Below, piece by piece: positions 24,623-32,350 of a stretch of DNA of 64,000 bases. Made by a program: the position numbers and the translations under genes. A model generated the notes under the pieces. The model saw nothing but the letters and a program-made list of their open reading frames with translations, ran no database searches and was not told where the DNA came from. How positions within the stretch are numbered: position 1 is the stretch's first letter; each line of letters starts with the position of its first letter. Source of the stretch: Terriglobia bacterium (lineage in GTDB: Bacteria; Acidobacteriota; Terriglobia; Bryobacterales; Bryobacteraceae); the NCBI GenBank assembly GCA_020073305.1, contig JAIQFK010000001.1, positions 248,001-312,000 on the forward strand. The letters run 5' to 3'.

Positions 24623-26047
24623 ATGAGTGCTCACACCACAGCGTCCGTCTCGTCGTTAGAAGCAGTCTTTGTCCAGCAGCGGTCTGCTTTTAGCCGCCAT
24701 CCCTACCCGACTGCTGTCGAGCGCAGGGCGCAGTTGGACCGCCTGATACAAGCCATTCTGGCTCACCAGGATGAAATTGCGGCGGCCCTGGATCGCGACT
24801 TCGGCGGCCGCTGCCTTGCCGAGGTCCGCTATTCTGAGATCTTTGTATCGTTGCAGTCCTTGCGGCATGCGAAACGGCATTTAAAGAAATGGATGAAGCG
24901 GCGGCGCGCGCCCGTCGCTTTGGCGCTGCAGATGGCGAAGGCGTGGGTGATGCCGCAGCCGGTCGGCGTCGTGGGGATTGTGGTGCCCTGGAACTATCCG
25001 CTGTTCATGACGATGGGTCCTATTGCCGGGGCGCTCGCCGCAGGCAACCGCGTCATGCTCAAGCTTTCGGAATTCGCCCCCACGACGTCATCCGTCCTGG
25101 CCCGCTTGTTCGCCGAGTCCTTTGCCCCGGATCTCGTCACCGCCGTCGAGGGTGACGCGGAGGTGGCCAAGGCGTTCGTCCGCCTGCCGTTTGATCATCT
25201 TCTGTTCACTGGATCGACTACCGTCGGCCGCCAGGTCATGCACGCGGCAGCGGACAACCTGACCCCGGTCACGCTGGAATTGGGTGGGAAATCACCGGTC
25301 GTGCTGGCGCCCGACGCCGATTTCTCCGCGGCAGCGGGCTCCATTGTCTACGGCAAGTTCCTGAATGCCGGGCAAACCTGCATCGCCCCGGATTACGCGC
25401 TGGTACCTGCCAACCGGCTCGAAGAGTTTGTCGCGATCCTGCAAGCTGAAATCGAAAAGCAATATCCTCGCGCCACAGAGAATCGCGACTACACCTCCAT
25501 CATCAACGAGAAACAGTGCGCCCGCTTGCGGCGATATCTGGAGGAAGCGCAGGCGGCGGGGACACGTGTCATCTCTATTCACGGAGAAGCGTCACCGGCG
25601 GCGCGAAGAATTCCGCCCACCCTGGTCATCGATCCTCCGGATCAACTGCGGCTCATGCAGGAGGAAATTTTCGGCCCCATCCTCCCGGTTAAGCCGTACC
25701 AGACTCTCGACCAAGCCGTTCGGTACATCAATGAGCGCCCGCGGCCACTGGCACTCTACCTCTACACCCGCAGCTCCCAGGCGAAAGATCAGGTTCTCAC
25801 ACAAACCGTTTCCGGCGGCGTCTCGATCAACGACACCCTTCTCCACATCGCCGTCGAGGACCTTCCCTTTGGCGGCGTGGGGACGAGCGGCCTGGGGCAC
25901 TATCACGGCCGGGCTGGATTCGACACCTTTAGCAAGCTCAAACCTGTTTTTGAGCGCCGCGGATTTGCGTCCGGCGCCATGCTGCGCCCGCCGTATGGCC
26001 GGCTGCACGATCGCGTCATGCGCTTCCTCATCCGGTGGTCGCGGTAA
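24623..26047 (+). CDS. Aldehyde dehydrogenase, coniferyl-aldehyde-dehydrogenase-like
   Basis: The 474-residue protein has the ALDH catalytic pair: Glu219 in VTLELGGKSPVVL and Cys253 in NAGQTCIAPDY. VGVVGIVVPWNYPLFM, LFTGSTTVGRQVM, EEIFGPILPV and VAVEDLPFGGVGTSGLGHYH complete the fold. Among ALDHs the sequence resembles the coniferyl aldehyde dehydrogenase (CALDH/ALDH3-like) group that oxidises aromatic or fatty aldehydes with NAD(P). There is an upstream in-frame start, but MSAHTTASVS (ATG 24623) is preferred because it matches the family's usual N-terminus. It may be cytoplasmic, with a C-terminal basic tail (HDRVMRFLIRWSR). Confidence 0.9.
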   Translation: MSAHTTASVSSLEAVFVQQRSAFSRHPYPTAVERRAQLDRLIQAILAHQDEIAAALDRDFGGRCLAEVRYSEIFVSLQSLRHAKRHLKKWMKRRRAPVALALQMAKAWVMPQPVGVVGIVVPWNYPLFMTMGPIAGALAAGNRVMLKLSEFAPTTSSVLARLFAESFAPDLVTAVEGDAEVAKAFVRLPFDHLLFTGSTTVGRQVMHAAADNLTPVTLELGGKSPVVLAPDADFSAAAGSIVYGKFLNAGQTCIAPDYALVPANRLEEFVAILQAEIEKQYPRATENRDYTSIINEKQCARLRRYLEEAQAAGTRVISIHGEASPAARRIPPTLVIDPPDQLRLMQEEIFGPILPVKPYQTLDQAVRYINERPRPLALYLYTRSSQAKDQVLTQTVSGGVSINDTLLHIAVEDLPFGGVGTSGLGHYHGRAGFDTFSKLKPVFERRGFASGAMLRPPYGRLHDRVMRFLIRWSR

Positions 26048-26082
26048 GCGCGCGGCGTTACACTGGCACGGAGGACCGAATC

Positions 26083-26559
26083 ATGAGAATCGTGCTCTTC
26101 CTGCTATTGCTCGTCCTGCCGTGTGCGGGCGCTGAGATTTTCGGCGGTGCGGAGATCGCCGGGTTGTACCGGGTCCGTCTCGATCGAGGCGATCTTTTAC
26201 TGGAAACCATCCAGGATGTGATCCAGCAAAATGGGATTGCTGACGGCGCTGTGCTGACGGCGGCTGGTTCCCTTCAGGAGTGTACGTTTCACCGCGTGAA
26301 GTCGCTTGCTGAAAAGCCCGAGCAGGAGTTCAGTACCGTGAAAGAACCCATGGAGATCCTCAATATTAGCGGCCTCATTGCCGGTGGGGAACCCCATCTC
26401 CACACGACGCTCTCGGGCGCCCACGGCGCTTTCGGCGGGCACCTGGAGAAGGGTTGCCGTGTCCTTTACCGCGCCGAACTGACCATCGCCAAGTTTTCGG
26501 GGACGCCGCTGGCGAGGGTACCGAACAAGGCCGGAGTTCCCGTGCTACAGCGGAAGTAG
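26083..26559 (+). CDS. Exported PPC/DUF296-domain protein
   Basis: The 158-residue protein has a signal peptide (MRIVLFLLLLVLPCAGAEIF) followed by a PPC/DUF296 domain: YRVRLDRGDLLLETIQDVIQ, DGAVLTAAGSLQECTFHRVK, and the metal-binding set HLHTTLSGAHGAFGGHLEKG. PPC domains occur in plant AT-hook proteins and in bacterial cytoplasmic proteins of unknown role, and usually trimerise. A signal peptide is unusual for this family and suggests a periplasmic role. GGAGG precedes the ATG. The gene lies 35 bases after the aldehyde dehydrogenase on the same strand and could be its operon partner. Confidence 0.82.
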   Translation: MRIVLFLLLLVLPCAGAEIFGGAEIAGLYRVRLDRGDLLLETIQDVIQQNGIADGAVLTAAGSLQECTFHRVKSLAEKPEQEFSTVKEPMEILNISGLIAGGEPHLHTTLSGAHGAFGGHLEKGCRVLYRAELTIAKFSGTPLARVPNKAGVPVLQRK

Positions 26560-26570
26560 AGACAGATGGA

Positions 26571-26978
26571 CTAGCGGCCAAGGCCCATGCCGGACGCTGC
26601 CATTGCTTTCAGCGGAGGCGCGCTCTTTGCGCTATCCAGTCTTGAGGAGTCAATACCCGCGGTGCGGAACTCGTGGCGGTCAGCCCGGACGGCGGTCGCC
26701 TTGGTGTTGGCGTCACTGCGCACGATTCGCCCGCGCATGACCAGCTTCAAGCTGCACACCTCGCGGAGCAGAAATGGCCACTTGATGGCCAGTTCGACCA
26801 CGCCGCTTGCGGGCAATTGTTGGTCTGTTTCGAACAACACGCCGCCACTGCTGATGTTCAGCGTTTTGCCGCTGCCCACCCGGCCGGCTCGATTGCCGCT
26901 CAGCAGTTTGTACTGAACGTCCAGGGCTATCGGGTACCGCCCATTCACACGCTGGTCGCTGTGATCCGCCTCTGGCAT
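26571..26978 (-). CDS. PilZ-domain protein (cyclic di-GMP receptor-like)
   Basis: The 135-residue protein has the two c-di-GMP-binding elements of PilZ: the arginine-rich RVNGRYPI (residues 9-16) and NISSGGVLF (about 41-49, matching the [D/N]xSxxG pattern). The strands VELAIKWPFLLREVCSLKLV and MRGRIVRSD follow. It is a single-domain PilZ, often an adaptor that changes partner activity when c-di-GMP rises. An ideal AGGAGG lies at 26986-26991, eight bases before ATG 26978, which is why I prefer this start to the longer reading frame. The C-terminus is unstructured (about 35 residues). Confidence 0.87.
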   Translation of the reverse strand: MPEADHSDQRVNGRYPIALDVQYKLLSGNRAGRVGSGKTLNISSGGVLFETDQQLPASGVVELAIKWPFLLREVCSLKLVMRGRIVRSDANTKATAVRADRHEFRTAGIDSSRLDSAKSAPPLKAMAASGMGLGR

Positions 26979-27149
26979 CACGGTTCCTCCTGTGGAAGCA
27001 TTCCGCGCTATATCCCCTTGCAACGCAGGGGCCAAGTCGTCCAGGTGCGGATTCTCCAGGAGTTACGGGGTCCCGGGCTCCTTGGCCCCCGCACCGGACG
27101 CTAACGAAAGAGATATGACTCTCTATCCAAATGGATAGTGTCCGATCCT

Positions 27150-28253
27150 TCAGCCGCATTTCACGCGGATGAGCGGAACGCCCGTGTCCGCACGAGTCTC
27201 AGAGTGAGTCCAAATGCCACAAATCCTGGTTCCACACTGTGGGCACCCGCCATCCGCGCCGATGCGATTTTCCAGAATCCGGAAGCCGCGCCGCCGGATC
27301 AGCGCCGTGCCGCACCCCGGGCAAACGGTATCCTCCCCGGAGCCGACAGCACCTGGAAGGTTGCCTGCGTATACAAAATGCAAGCCGGCATGGCGCCCGA
27401 TCCCAGCGGCACGCAGCAGAGAACCGGCGCTTGTGTTCTCGGGTGACGTCATCCGGTAATCCTTGTGGAAGGCGATTACGTGCCACGGGATGTCCGGCGA
27501 AATCCCGGCGATGAACCGAGCCATCGCCCCGATCTCCTGATCGGAATCATTGAAACCCGGCACGACCAGGGTCACGATTTCGAGCCAGAACCCCATCTCG
27601 TGGATGAGCTGAATGGAGTCGAGGATGGGTCCGAGCCGGCCGCCCAGTTCGCGGTAGCGGCTGTTATTGAAGCTCTTTAGGTCCACCTTGTAGAGATCAA
27701 GCCATGGGCGAAGGTAGCGCAAGACTTCCGGTGTTGCGTTGCCGTTGGAGACGAATCCTGTCAGCAGGCCCGCGCTGCGCGCCTCACGAAAGACATCCAC
27801 CGCCCACTCGGCTGTGATCAGCGGCTCGTTGTATGTGCTGATCACCGCATCGGCGCCCTGAGCCAGCGCGGTGTTCACGATCTGCTCCGGACTCGCCGGC
27901 TCGAAGTCGAGCGAAGAACGGATGTCGCGAAGCGCTTGCGATGTCACCCAGTTCTGACAGTAACCGCAATGCAGATCGCACCCCAACATGCCGAAGCTGA
28001 GCGCGTGCCCGCCCGGCCGCACGTGGAAGAAAGGCTTCTTCTCCAAGGGATCGCACTGGATGGTGTTCACATAACCGGACGGCGCATAGAGTTTGCCACC
28101 GCGGTTGAACCGGACCTTGCACACGCCCGCAAAACCGGGCCCGATGGGGCAGCGGTGGCCGCACGCCAGACACCGCAAGCGGTAGCCATCGATGACTTCG
28201 AACAGCTCCGACTCGCGGGTTCGCTCGGCGAGCTGTTCCGCCAGAGTCTTCAT
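27150..28253 (-). CDS. amrS: AmmeMemoRadiSam system radical SAM enzyme
   Basis: The 367-residue protein has the radical SAM cluster motif GCDLHCGYCQN (CxxxCxxC; the Cys are in GMLGCDLHCGYCQ). It also has an N-terminal zinc-type region (LRCLACGHRCPIGPGFAGVC), and a C-terminal four-Cys zinc-binding pair (CPGCGTALIRRRG, CPQCGTRICGIW). The AmrS architecture with NxxFHFHxxPx-type PFFHVRPGGHALSFG is clear. AmrS proteins normally accompany AmrA (AMMECR1) and AmrB (Memo) in a predicted tRNA or protein modification system. Neither partner is in this window. The start is ATG 28253, divergent from the thiamine-binding protein. Confidence 0.9.
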   Translation of the reverse strand: MKTLAEQLAERTRESELFEVIDGYRLRCLACGHRCPIGPGFAGVCKVRFNRGGKLYAPSGYVNTIQCDPLEKKPFFHVRPGGHALSFGMLGCDLHCGYCQNWVTSQALRDIRSSLDFEPASPEQIVNTALAQGADAVISTYNEPLITAEWAVDVFREARSAGLLTGFVSNGNATPEVLRYLRPWLDLYKVDLKSFNNSRYRELGGRLGPILDSIQLIHEMGFWLEIVTLVVPGFNDSDQEIGAMARFIAGISPDIPWHVIAFHKDYRMTSPENTSAGSLLRAAGIGRHAGLHFVYAGNLPGAVGSGEDTVCPGCGTALIRRRGFRILENRIGADGGCPQCGTRICGIWTHSETRADTGVPLIRVKCG

Positions 28254-28303
28254 TCGAGTAGACTCTCTGTAAGTAGTGTAACGCCGCGGCTTGGAGGGTA
28301 TGC

Positions 28304-28612
28304 ATGCAAGTGATTGCTGACTTATGCGTGGTTCCGATGGGGATCGGCGTGTCGGTTTCCCGGGAGGTTGCCGTTTGCGAACGCATTCTGGCCGAGGCCG
28401 GCCTGAAGACCCGGCTTCACGCGTACGGCACCAACATCGAGGGCGAATGGGACGACGTCTTCGCTGCGATCAAACGATGCCACGAAGCGATTCACGCCAT
28501 GGGCGTACCGCGCATATCGAGCAGTCTTCGCTTCGGCACCCGCATCGACCGGCAGCAAACCATGGAGGACAAAGTACGCAGCGTCGAAGAAAAACTGCCG
28601 CCCTCGCGATGA
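28304..28612 (+). CDS. MTH1187-family thiamine-binding protein
   Basis: The 102-residue protein has the compact ferredoxin-like fold of this family: MQVIADLCVVPMGIGVSVSR, LAEAGLKTRLHAYGTNIEGE, AIKRCHEAIHAMGVPRISSS and LRFGTRIDRQQTMEDKVRSV. These proteins bind thiamine or its precursors and are often found with thiamine transport genes. Here the neighbours are amrS (divergent) and an alpha/beta hydrolase (convergent), so no pathway link is evident. GGAGGG is positioned 7 bases before the ATG. Confidence 0.88.
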   Translation: MQVIADLCVVPMGIGVSVSREVAVCERILAEAGLKTRLHAYGTNIEGEWDDVFAAIKRCHEAIHAMGVPRISSSLRFGTRIDRQQTMEDKVRSVEEKLPPSR

Positions 28613-28614
28613 GG

Positions 28615-29487
28615 TTATTGATCCATGCGGCCTGCCAGGGGATACCGTCCATGGTTCACTAAACCCGCCACCATCTGCGGCGCTTCCATCGGGATGAAAT
28701 GCGAATGCGGCACTTCTATGTCGCGGCCGTGACGGAAGTTGCTGGCGAGGTCGGGCGCGGTGAGCGACGCCGCCATGTCCATGGGACCTTCCGCCGGCAT
28801 GAAGCGAGGCGCGCGGATCACGGTTACCGGCGCCTCGATTTTGCCGATTTCTTCGTAAATGTTGGCGTCGTGGAGCGTGCTGGCTTCGTAGATCGAGGCT
28901 TCGATTTCCGGTGGACAGGCCAGGACGTAGCCGTGGCCGCCCGGGTCGTGAACCAGGCCATAATCGCAGTAGTCGCGCAGAACCGCTTCATCCCAATCCC
29001 GGAAGGGCAGGCGATCCTTGAAACGCTCGAACATCTCGTGGGGCGACTTCCAGTGGTTCCGGCGCTTGCGGGCGAAGTGGAGTTCCCTGAGCCGGCCCGT
29101 GTAAAGAGGGCGCGGCATAATCACCGGGTCGATCAGGATCAGCTCGGCGAATGCTTCTGGCACCAGGGCGGCTGCCAGCGCCAGCGAATGCCCACCCATG
29201 GAATGTCCCACGCCCGTTGCTCCATGGAGACCGAGTTTTCGGACCAGGTTTGCCGAGTCTTCGCCGAATTGGCGCCATGTGTAGGGCGGCTTCTTAAAAC
29301 TGAGGCCGTGCCCCCGCATGTCGAATGCGATACACCGGCGTTCGGGAATTCGCGCCACGATCTGGTTCCAGCAGCGCGCGTGGAAACCAGTGGCGTGCAA
29401 GAAGAGCATCGTTGGTTCGGCGCCCTCACGTCTGAAGACCGCGAGCGGGCCGCCGTCGACATCAACAAACTGCGGGCCAGTTACCAT
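28615..29487 (-). CDS. Alpha/beta hydrolase
   Basis: The 290-residue protein has the alpha/beta-hydrolase set: PTMLFLHATGFHARCWNQIV (oxyanion region), CIAFDMRGHGLS, the nucleophile elbow VGHSMGGHSLALA, and a C-terminal VPHSHFIPMEAP with the catalytic His. The reading frame is open for 87 more codons upstream into the lipoprotein gene, but that stretch is Arg/Pro-rich and not family-like, so I start at ATG 29487 (MVTGPQFVDVDGGPLAVF). No good ribosome binding site is visible. Substrate unknown. Esterase, lactonase or epoxide hydrolase are all possible. Confidence 0.83.
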   Translation of the reverse strand: MVTGPQFVDVDGGPLAVFRREGAEPTMLFLHATGFHARCWNQIVARIPERRCIAFDMRGHGLSFKKPPYTWRQFGEDSANLVRKLGLHGATGVGHSMGGHSLALAAALVPEAFAELILIDPVIMPRPLYTGRLRELHFARKRRNHWKSPHEMFERFKDRLPFRDWDEAVLRDYCDYGLVHDPGGHGYVLACPPEIEASIYEASTLHDANIYEEIGKIEAPVTVIRAPRFMPAEGPMDMAASLTAPDLASNFRHGRDIEVPHSHFIPMEAPQMVAGLVNHGRYPLAGRMDQ

Positions 29488-29617
29488 CTGAGGAAGACGA
29501 CCGCAATTCGGGCCGCGGCGATGCCGCCATTTTATCGCAGCGCGAAGGCTCGCGCCGCACCGGAACCGACGGCTTGCGAACGTGCGAAAGCGATTTGAAT
29601 TATCCTGGTGATGAGCT

Positions 29618-30196
29618 ATGGCAGGAACGGATTCGAACCGCAGAATTGTCGTCGGCGTCATCGTCACGGTGTGTGGTGCGATGGCGCTTGGCTGCTCGTC
29701 CGAACCCCAAACTCCCGAGCTGACCGCCGCCGCGGCCAGCGGCCTCATCTCGCAGAAGTGGTCTCAGGATGAGCTGAATCACTTCGCCGTAGATCTCCAT
29801 TCGAACTCACTCATTGAATGCGGTGTGAAGAACGATCTCTGGAAGCTGGTGGAGAGCACCGATCGGGGATACAAGCGCAGCGCGTATCAATTGACTGAGA
29901 AGGGAAACAAATCTCTGTTCGCGATCGATTTGAAAGAATCGGGCAAGGGACATGAACTTACTCTCCGGGGACCCTATCACTTAGAGATCACCAACATCAC
30001 ATCCGGAAGCGAGCCAGACACGCGAAGGGTCGAATTTCGCTGGGAAATCGATTGGGACAAAACGCCGGCCGAACTGAAGGCCTGTGTGCCGAAGTTCGAA
30101 CTGGCGGGCAACCTGGTAGGGCTCTTCAAGCTCTACGGTCTCGAATGGAGATTTGTTTCGTACTCCAAGCCCGATGCCGGGTCGGAGAAACCGTAA
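29618..30196 (+). CDS. Putative lipoprotein, unknown function
   Basis: The 192-residue protein has an N-terminal hydrophobic segment (VVGVIVTVCGAMALGCSS) ending in a lipobox (ALGC), so it is probably a lipoprotein of the envelope. The rest is soluble and mixed alpha/beta, with VKNDLWKLVESTDRGYKRSA, a helix-turn-like LKACVPKFELAGNLVGLFKL and a final GLEWRFVSYSKPDA. I do not recognise a family. It is 27 bases upstream of the diheme cytochrome gene and both could be one transcript. Confidence 0.7.
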   Translation: MAGTDSNRRIVVGVIVTVCGAMALGCSSEPQTPELTAAAASGLISQKWSQDELNHFAVDLHSNSLIECGVKNDLWKLVESTDRGYKRSAYQLTEKGNKSLFAIDLKESGKGHELTLRGPYHLEITNITSGSEPDTRRVEFRWEIDWDKTPAELKACVPKFELAGNLVGLFKLYGLEWRFVSYSKPDAGSEKP

Positions 30197-30223
30197 CGGC
30201 GATTGTCTGATAAGATGCGTCCT

Positions 30224-30622
30224 ATGCGAATATTTCTATTGGTATTGATGCTTTTTACAGCGTGGGCCCAGGAACCGCCGGCCGAAGGGCACAGACCGCG
30301 TGGCCCCATGCCCGAGCCCAAGAATCTCAAGGTATTGAAAGTGCCCGCGGCGGAACTCATGCCCATCATGGCCTCATTCAGTGCCGGACTCGGCGTGAAG
30401 TGCGATTTTTGCCACGTGAAGGGTGACTTTGCGAGCGACGACAATCCGCATAAAGAAATTGCCCGCAAGATGATCGTGATGGCGCAGCAGATCAACACGA
30501 ACTTCCCCGATGGGAAGATGCACGTCACATGCTTCACGTGCCATCGCGGGGATGAGGAGCCGGCAGCAGCCCCTGCCGCTGCGGGCGCACCGAAGGAAAT
30601 GCCGAAGCACGAGCACCACTAA
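30224..30622 (+). CDS. Diheme c-type cytochrome (reaction-centre-cytochrome-like)
   Basis: The 132-residue exported protein has a signal peptide (MRIFLLVLMLFTAWAQ) and two heme c motifs, CDFCH (C60-H64) and CFTCH (C103-H107). The surrounding sequence LKVLKVPAAELMPIMASFSA and GVKCDFCHVKGDFASDDNPH matches the small cytochromes of Acidobacteriota related to the photosynthetic reaction centre cytochrome subunit (CytoC_RC). Covalent heme is attached outside the cytoplasm. The Met/His-rich C-terminal tail (EMPKHEHH) could bind metal. An upstream in-frame ATG at 30215 is the alternative start. Confidence 0.85.
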   Translation: MRIFLLVLMLFTAWAQEPPAEGHRPRGPMPEPKNLKVLKVPAAELMPIMASFSAGLGVKCDFCHVKGDFASDDNPHKEIARKMIVMAQQINTNFPDGKMHVTCFTCHRGDEEPAAAPAAAGAPKEMPKHEHH

Positions 30623-30649
30623 GATCCTATCCGCGGCAGAGCCGTGCGG

Positions 30650-30655
30650 TATAAT
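30650..30655 (+). promoter_or_regulatory. Probable -10 box for the patatin gene
   Basis: TATAAT lies at 30650, 143 bases before the patatin ATG at 30799, which would give a leader of about 137 bases. The -35 region is unclear. The long leader could hold control elements, but I see no obvious structure. Confidence 0.35.
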
Positions 30656-30798
30656 AACTGGATTCGGGAAGCGATTTTTGGATTAGAAGCAGCACACCTC
30701 CAGGCATTACGGAAGACATTGACTCATCTCCCCCTTTTTATCCTTGTGCGCCGGGTTTATAGGCAGACAAACCGGCAAAGCGAGATCGCAAAGAGAAA

Positions 30799-31956
30799 AT
30801 GCAGAATACGCTCGGTTTATTGATGACAGGTGGGGGGGCTCGCGGCGCTTATCAAGCCGGTGTTCTCAAGCGCATCGGTGAGCTTAAACGGGTCAACTCG
30901 GTCGGTAACCCTTTTCCAATCGTCGGGGGCGCCTCCGCCGGAGCGATCAACGGGTCCGCCCTTGCCGCGGGCAGCGACAATTTTCCCCTGGTCACCAAAG
31001 TGATTGCTCGGGTTTGGGCAGAGCTCAAACCTTCGGACATTTTTCGTTGTGACTTGCTGACCCAGGCGCATACTTCGATCACCTGGATCCTGGATCTGTC
31101 TTTTGGAGGAATTCTGGGTGGTGGAAACGCCAGATCTCTATTAGATGCAACTCCTTTGAAGGGCTTTCTCAAGCGACACATAAACTGCGACCGGATCCAG
31201 GAGAATATCCGGCAGGGACATCTCTACGCGGTTGCGATTTCGGCCACAAACTATCACTCCGGAAGAAGTTATCTGTTTATTCAGGGGAAGAAAGGCCACC
31301 CGATGTGGAACCGTAGCCGGCGAGTGACCATGGCGACAAAAATCACCGTAGAGCACGTTTGCGCGTCGGCAGCTATTCCCTTCATCTTCCAGCCAGTGAA
31401 ACTGGAAACAGCGCAAGGAACGGCTTATTTCGGCGACGGTTGCGTGCGCCTTCACCAACCGCTCAGCCCGATCATCCACCTGGGGGCACAGAAAATTCTG
31501 GCGATCGGTGTCCGTGGCGAAGTGCTCGAACACCAGGAAGAAGTTGCCAACGACAAAGGTCCTTCGCTGGCGGAGGTCATGGGGGTCCTTTTTAACGTGA
31601 TCTTCCTGGACCACTTGACGACGGACATTGAGCATCTCGAGCGTTTGAACGGGCTACTTGCCAGGCGGAAGCTTAAACAGGCGGGGATCCCAGAAACCGA
31701 AAGGGTGCGTCCTTTGAAATCACTGATGATTGCGCCTTCGGTGGATTTGTCGGAAGTAGCACAGCACCATCAGAAAGACATGCCCTATCTGATCCAGTAT
31801 TTTGTCAACAGTTTAGGGCGAGACGCGGCTTCGTGCGCGGATCTGATGAGTTACCTGCTGTTCGAATCCAAGTACACCAATGCGCTCATTGACATTGGCT
31901 ACCAGGATGCCGACGAACGAATTGATGAGATCGAGGATTTTATCTATTCGGCTTGA
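30799..31956 (+). CDS. Patatin-like phospholipase
   Basis: The 385-residue protein carries the patatin catalytic set: oxyanion loop MTGGGARGAYQAG (residues 9-21), nucleophile elbow GGASAGAI (about 43-50) and the DGC aspartate (GDGCVRLHQP). Patatin enzymes hydrolyse acyl groups from glycerolipids. No signal peptide is visible, so it may act at the cytoplasmic membrane face. A C-terminal region (FLDHLTTDIEHLERLNGLLA) is extra. GC content looks lower than the neighbours, which suggests possible transfer. AAAGAGA precedes the ATG. It converges with the cytochrome c gene and overlaps it by 17 bases. Confidence 0.9.
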   Translation: MQNTLGLLMTGGGARGAYQAGVLKRIGELKRVNSVGNPFPIVGGASAGAINGSALAAGSDNFPLVTKVIARVWAELKPSDIFRCDLLTQAHTSITWILDLSFGGILGGGNARSLLDATPLKGFLKRHINCDRIQENIRQGHLYAVAISATNYHSGRSYLFIQGKKGHPMWNRSRRVTMATKITVEHVCASAAIPFIFQPVKLETAQGTAYFGDGCVRLHQPLSPIIHLGAQKILAIGVRGEVLEHQEEVANDKGPSLAEVMGVLFNVIFLDHLTTDIEHLERLNGLLARRKLKQAGIPETERVRPLKSLMIAPSVDLSEVAQHHQKDMPYLIQYFVNSLGRDAASCADLMSYLLFESKYTNALIDIGYQDADERIDEIEDFIYSA

Positions 31957-32350
31957 CGGCCGCGGTTGCGTTGGGCCGCAAGGTGCGGAGGTAGGTCACG
32001 ATCTGCCAACGCTGCGGCTCAGGTAAATGCGCAAAGGACGGCATACCCCGGTAGAGCGATCCATTTCGTAAGACCCAGAACAGTGTTCCGGGCGCGGCAC
32101 TAGATACTTCGGTCTGGGTCAGGGCCGGCGCCTTTCCGCCACCCGCACCGGCCGCACCGTGGCACGCAGCACACTCGCGGGCATACAGTTTGGCTCCTGC
32201 CAGTGGTGCCTGCTCGTTGCCGTCCAGCGGGTTGGTGATTTTGGAGGCCCGCGCCGGCGCTCGGTGGACGGGACTTTCGGCGCGCACTGAACTCCCCGCC
32301 ACCATGAGGCCGCCCGCGGCAACTATAAAGGCTCTAAGCGTCACCCTCAC
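31940..32350 (-). CDS. Exported monoheme cytochrome c
   Basis: The 136-residue protein has a signal peptide (VTLRAFIVAAGGLMVAGSSV, starting at GTG 32350 with GGAGGG upstream) and one heme c motif, CAACH (C60-H64). A distal Met lies in YRGMPSFAHLPE (about residue 103), then WQIVTYLRTL, a typical class I cytochrome c layout. The GTG start overlaps the stop of the upstream gene (GTGA, 32347-32350), so it is coupled to the envelope protein. Its 3' end overlaps the patatin gene by 17 bases in the convergent direction. Confidence 0.85.
   Translation of the reverse strand: MRVTLRAFIVAAGGLMVAGSSVRAESPVHRAPARASKITNPLDGNEQAPLAGAKLYARECAACHGAAGAGGGKAPALTQTEVSSAAPGTLFWVLRNGSLYRGMPSFAHLPEPQRWQIVTYLRTLRPNATAAVKPNR

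Noticed and set aside
29488-29748. N-terminal extension of the alpha/beta hydrolase frame
   Set aside because: The added 87 residues do not resemble the family and overlap the lipoprotein gene start. ATG 29487 fits the hydrolase N-terminus.
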